NCBI GenBank assembly: GCA_031266615.1
Contig: JAISAR010000100.1
Span: 1 to 38,341, forward strand
Source of the DNA: Rickettsiales bacterium
Lineage (GTDB): Bacteria > Pseudomonadota > Alphaproteobacteria > Rickettsiales > Anaplasmataceae
Length of the DNA stretch: 38,341 nucleotides
Direction: 5' to 3'
Under the pieces are notes generated by a model. That model saw nothing but the letters and a program-made list of their open reading frames with translations, searched no databases and was not told where the DNA came from. Below are positions 36,253-38,341 of the stretch, piece after piece. The position numbers and the translations under genes were made by a program. Numbering within the stretch: position 1 is the first letter of the stretch; each line of letters begins with the position of its first letter.

Positions 36253-37177
36253 AAAAGTGGCAAAGTATATTTTATCTGTTGATGGAGGTGGAATCAGAGG
36301 AATAATTCCTGCCATTATTCTAGCAGAAATTGAATCTAGAACAAAAAAGCCAATTTCCCAGATTTTTGACTTAATGGCAGGAACCTCAACCGGTGGGATT
36401 ATTGTTGCTGGACTTTGTAAAAGCAATAAACCTCAATACTCTGCCAATGATTTAGTTGAACTTTACCAAGAGTATGGAGCTTATATCTTTCAATCATCAT
36501 TTTGGAGAAAATCAATTGCTTCTTGGCTGAGTGGTTCTCAGTACTCGTATAGAAATATGGAATTTATTCTCAACAAATACTTTGGTGAAAGTACTATGGC
36601 CGATGTTGCAAGTAATCTACTACTCACCAGTTATGATATTCACAATAGTTGTGAATTTTTCTTCAAAAGTTGGAAAGAAAAAAACATTAAGTTGAAAGAT
36701 GCACTCAGAGCTACAACAGCTGCTCCAACGTACTTCACACCAAAACGTCTGAAAATTAGCCAAACAGAGAGAGTGTTGATAGATGGCGGAGTGTTTGCCA
36801 ATAATCCAGCGGCTTGTGCATATGCAAGTGGTAAAAGGTTATTTCCAAATGATGAGATTATACTGCTATCAATAGGTACTGGTGGAACAAATAGAAGTAT
36901 AAAGTATGCTAACTCAAGGAGATTTGGCAAAATAGGGTGGATCAAGCCACTACTGAATGTGATGTTTGCTTCTGGATTGGATTGCGTTGATTATCAACTA
37001 GAACAAGTAATAGATGATAAATACATAAGAATACAATCGCAATTGAAAGTAGCATCGACTGAGATGGACAATATTACACTCAAAAATATCAAATTTCTTC
37101 AGCAAGAGGCAAGTAAAATGATAGAGGATAACCAGAAAGTGATAGACAAATTCTGCAAGCAAAATCCAAAACTATAA
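36227..37177 (+). CDS. Patatin-like phospholipase
   Basis: Oxyanion DGGGIRG, nucleophile GTSTGG, catalytic DGG in LIDGGVFANNPA; ATG 36227 preferred over TTG 36191. Confidence 0.93.
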   Translation: MNLSRDKNKKVAKYILSVDGGGIRGIIPAIILAEIESRTKKPISQIFDLMAGTSTGGIIVAGLCKSNKPQYSANDLVELYQEYGAYIFQSSFWRKSIASWLSGSQYSYRNMEFILNKYFGESTMADVASNLLLTSYDIHNSCEFFFKSWKEKNIKLKDALRATTAAPTYFTPKRLKISQTERVLIDGGVFANNPAACAYASGKRLFPNDEIILLSIGTGGTNRSIKYANSRRFGKIGWIKPLLNVMFASGLDCVDYQLEQVIDDKYIRIQSQLKVASTEMDNITLKNIKFLQQEASKMIEDNQKVIDKFCKQNPKL

Positions 37178-37378
37178 CTGAGCTAGAAAAACGAAATAAG
37201 CGAGTTTCTAGTATCTACTTTAATAAATTTACTAAAATATTTTTTTAATATTATATATTGAATACAGAAGCACAAGAATTTCATCCAGCAATGCAGATAA
37301 TTAATTATGTAATCACCTTTGTTGATATTTTAATATATTGTGTAGAAATCAGTAAACTAATGTTGCTTTTAATTCAGG

Positions 37379-37530
37379 TTAAGTTTTGGAAGCGTGATTT
37401 TCAAGTTCCTCAATAGATAAATCTGTTATTTTAGAAATAGCATCAACAGAAACGTCCAACATACGTAGATTATTTGCAACCTTTATTGACTCTGCTTTGT
37501 AAATCGGGAATGTTGCTACCAAATGTTGAC
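37379..37530 (-). pseudogene. C-terminal fragment of Rpn/PD-(D/E)XK transposase-like protein
   Basis: Reverse strand reads ...FPIYKAESIKVANNLRMLDVSVDAISKITDLSIEELENHASKT*; typical C-terminal HTH-like tail, no N-terminal body present. Confidence 0.5.
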
Positions 37531-38050
37531 ATTAAACTTTATGATATGAGGTATCTTTGATGTTTTTACGCTACTAAATTCATGATATCCATCTCTTGGC
37601 GATTTAAGCCTATTTTTAGAGTATTTATAAAAAGACGATAAGACCCCTTCTACATCTAAAGCCTAAAATGCAATTCTCAGATGATCTCTGACAGACGTTT
37701 TTTTCATCAACACATTCAAAACAATAAAAAGATTGAATATTTCTTCACAATTGTGTATAATTATTAATGCTTTGGTGCACGTAACGATTATACTTTAAAA
37801 AGAATATTGGCTACTGAGAAGAATGAAGACATCATCATCAGCGAAAAAAAAGGGCAAAAAACAGAGAAATTTGATGTAGCTACTTAAGGCAAGTGTCTCT
37901 ATTGCAGATGAGATAGCTGATCACCCATGATCAAATAAAAAAGTTATAAGTACACAGGTTGGATACAGTATCTTTTTTAAGAAGAAGATTTATCTTGCTT
38001 AAAAACTTGTAGATACTATATTTTACATAAATTCTTCATGCGAGGCCTTT

Positions 38051-38242
38051 ATGTTTACTAATAGAATATCTAATAATCTGGATCAGCTACAATTTTTTGT
38101 AGAGTTTTTAAATGAAAATTATGAAACTCAGAAACGTCTTAGTCTTACACCGCTACATTTAGCAGCAGGAAATGGTCAGTTGGATTTAGTCAACACTTTA
38201 TTAGGAGAAGGTTTAGATATTAACTCATACCAACTCTCATAA
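38051..38242 (+). pseudogene. Ankyrin-repeat gene fragment
   Basis: RLSLTPLHLAAGNGQLDLVNTLLGEGLDINSYQLS* stops after about one repeat. Confidence 0.6.
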
Positions 38243-38341
38243 ATAACTAGACAAATAATTAACAGAGCAAATGGTTTTGATCGAACTTTCCGTAATATCT
38301 CGAATAAATTCAGATACAGCATTTTCGAGTAATTTAATAGA
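38237..38341 (-). other. C-terminal part of an unidentified leftward ORF running off the right edge
   Basis: Reverse frame open from 38341: SIKLLENAVSEFIRDITESSIKTICSVNYLSSYL*. Confidence 0.3.

Noticed and set aside
37740-37990. Lysine-rich segment around 37820-37890 as a coding gene
   Set aside because: Interrupted by in-frame stops (e.g. after MKTSSSAKKKGKKQRNLM); not supportable as a CDS.
36034-38341. Cytoplasmic incompatibility (cif) genes or large eukaryotic-like toxin in the cargo region
   Set aside because: No ORF of suitable size or motif content; only holin-like, patatin and decayed fragments are present.
38237-38341. Histone-fold-like reading of LLENAVSEFIRDITESSIKTI
   Set aside because: Only 34 codons visible at the edge; resemblance is too short to support a family call.

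Overview
The window is an almost complete, mosaic temperate prophage. Gene content, AT-rich composition and ankyrin/patatin cargo match Wolbachia phage WO (recognised from family knowledge, not searched). Left to right: a large serine recombinase running off the left edge (- strand, open through base 1), with a small overlapping upstream ORF; a divergent two-gene cassette of unknown function (1924-4195, +); a leftward replication/recombination module (TOPRIM primase-helicase, RepA-like ATPase, DUF669-like protein, Sak4/AAA_24-like ATPase, sigma-70-like factor); an ~830 bp intergenic control region rich in inverted repeats; then a long rightward module with RuvC-like nuclease, small terminase, ankyrin gene, lambda-like head genes (large terminase, gpW, portal, S49 protease with nested scaffold, decoration protein D, capsid E), and P2-like contractile tail genes (V, PAAR, W, J, I, fibres, sheath, tube, E/E', tape measure, U, X, D). 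It ends with a leftward ankyrin gene, a holin-like/patatin cassette, and a decayed tail with an Rpn-type fragment and an ankyrin fragment. The main non-ORF observations are: (1) a ~40 bp promoter-like motif, TTGGAC-N15-CTTGTATAT, at six places with constant spacing at module boundaries on both strands, in a phage that encodes its own sigma-like factor; (2) two in-phase T_TTT_TTG slippery heptamers, one giving the P2-type E/E' fusion and one that would join a split tail-fibre gene; (3) a two-gene overlapping cassette of unknown function whose second protein ends in an OmpR-like winged helix; (4) a lambda Nu3-style nested scaffold start with its own Shine-Dalgarno sequence.
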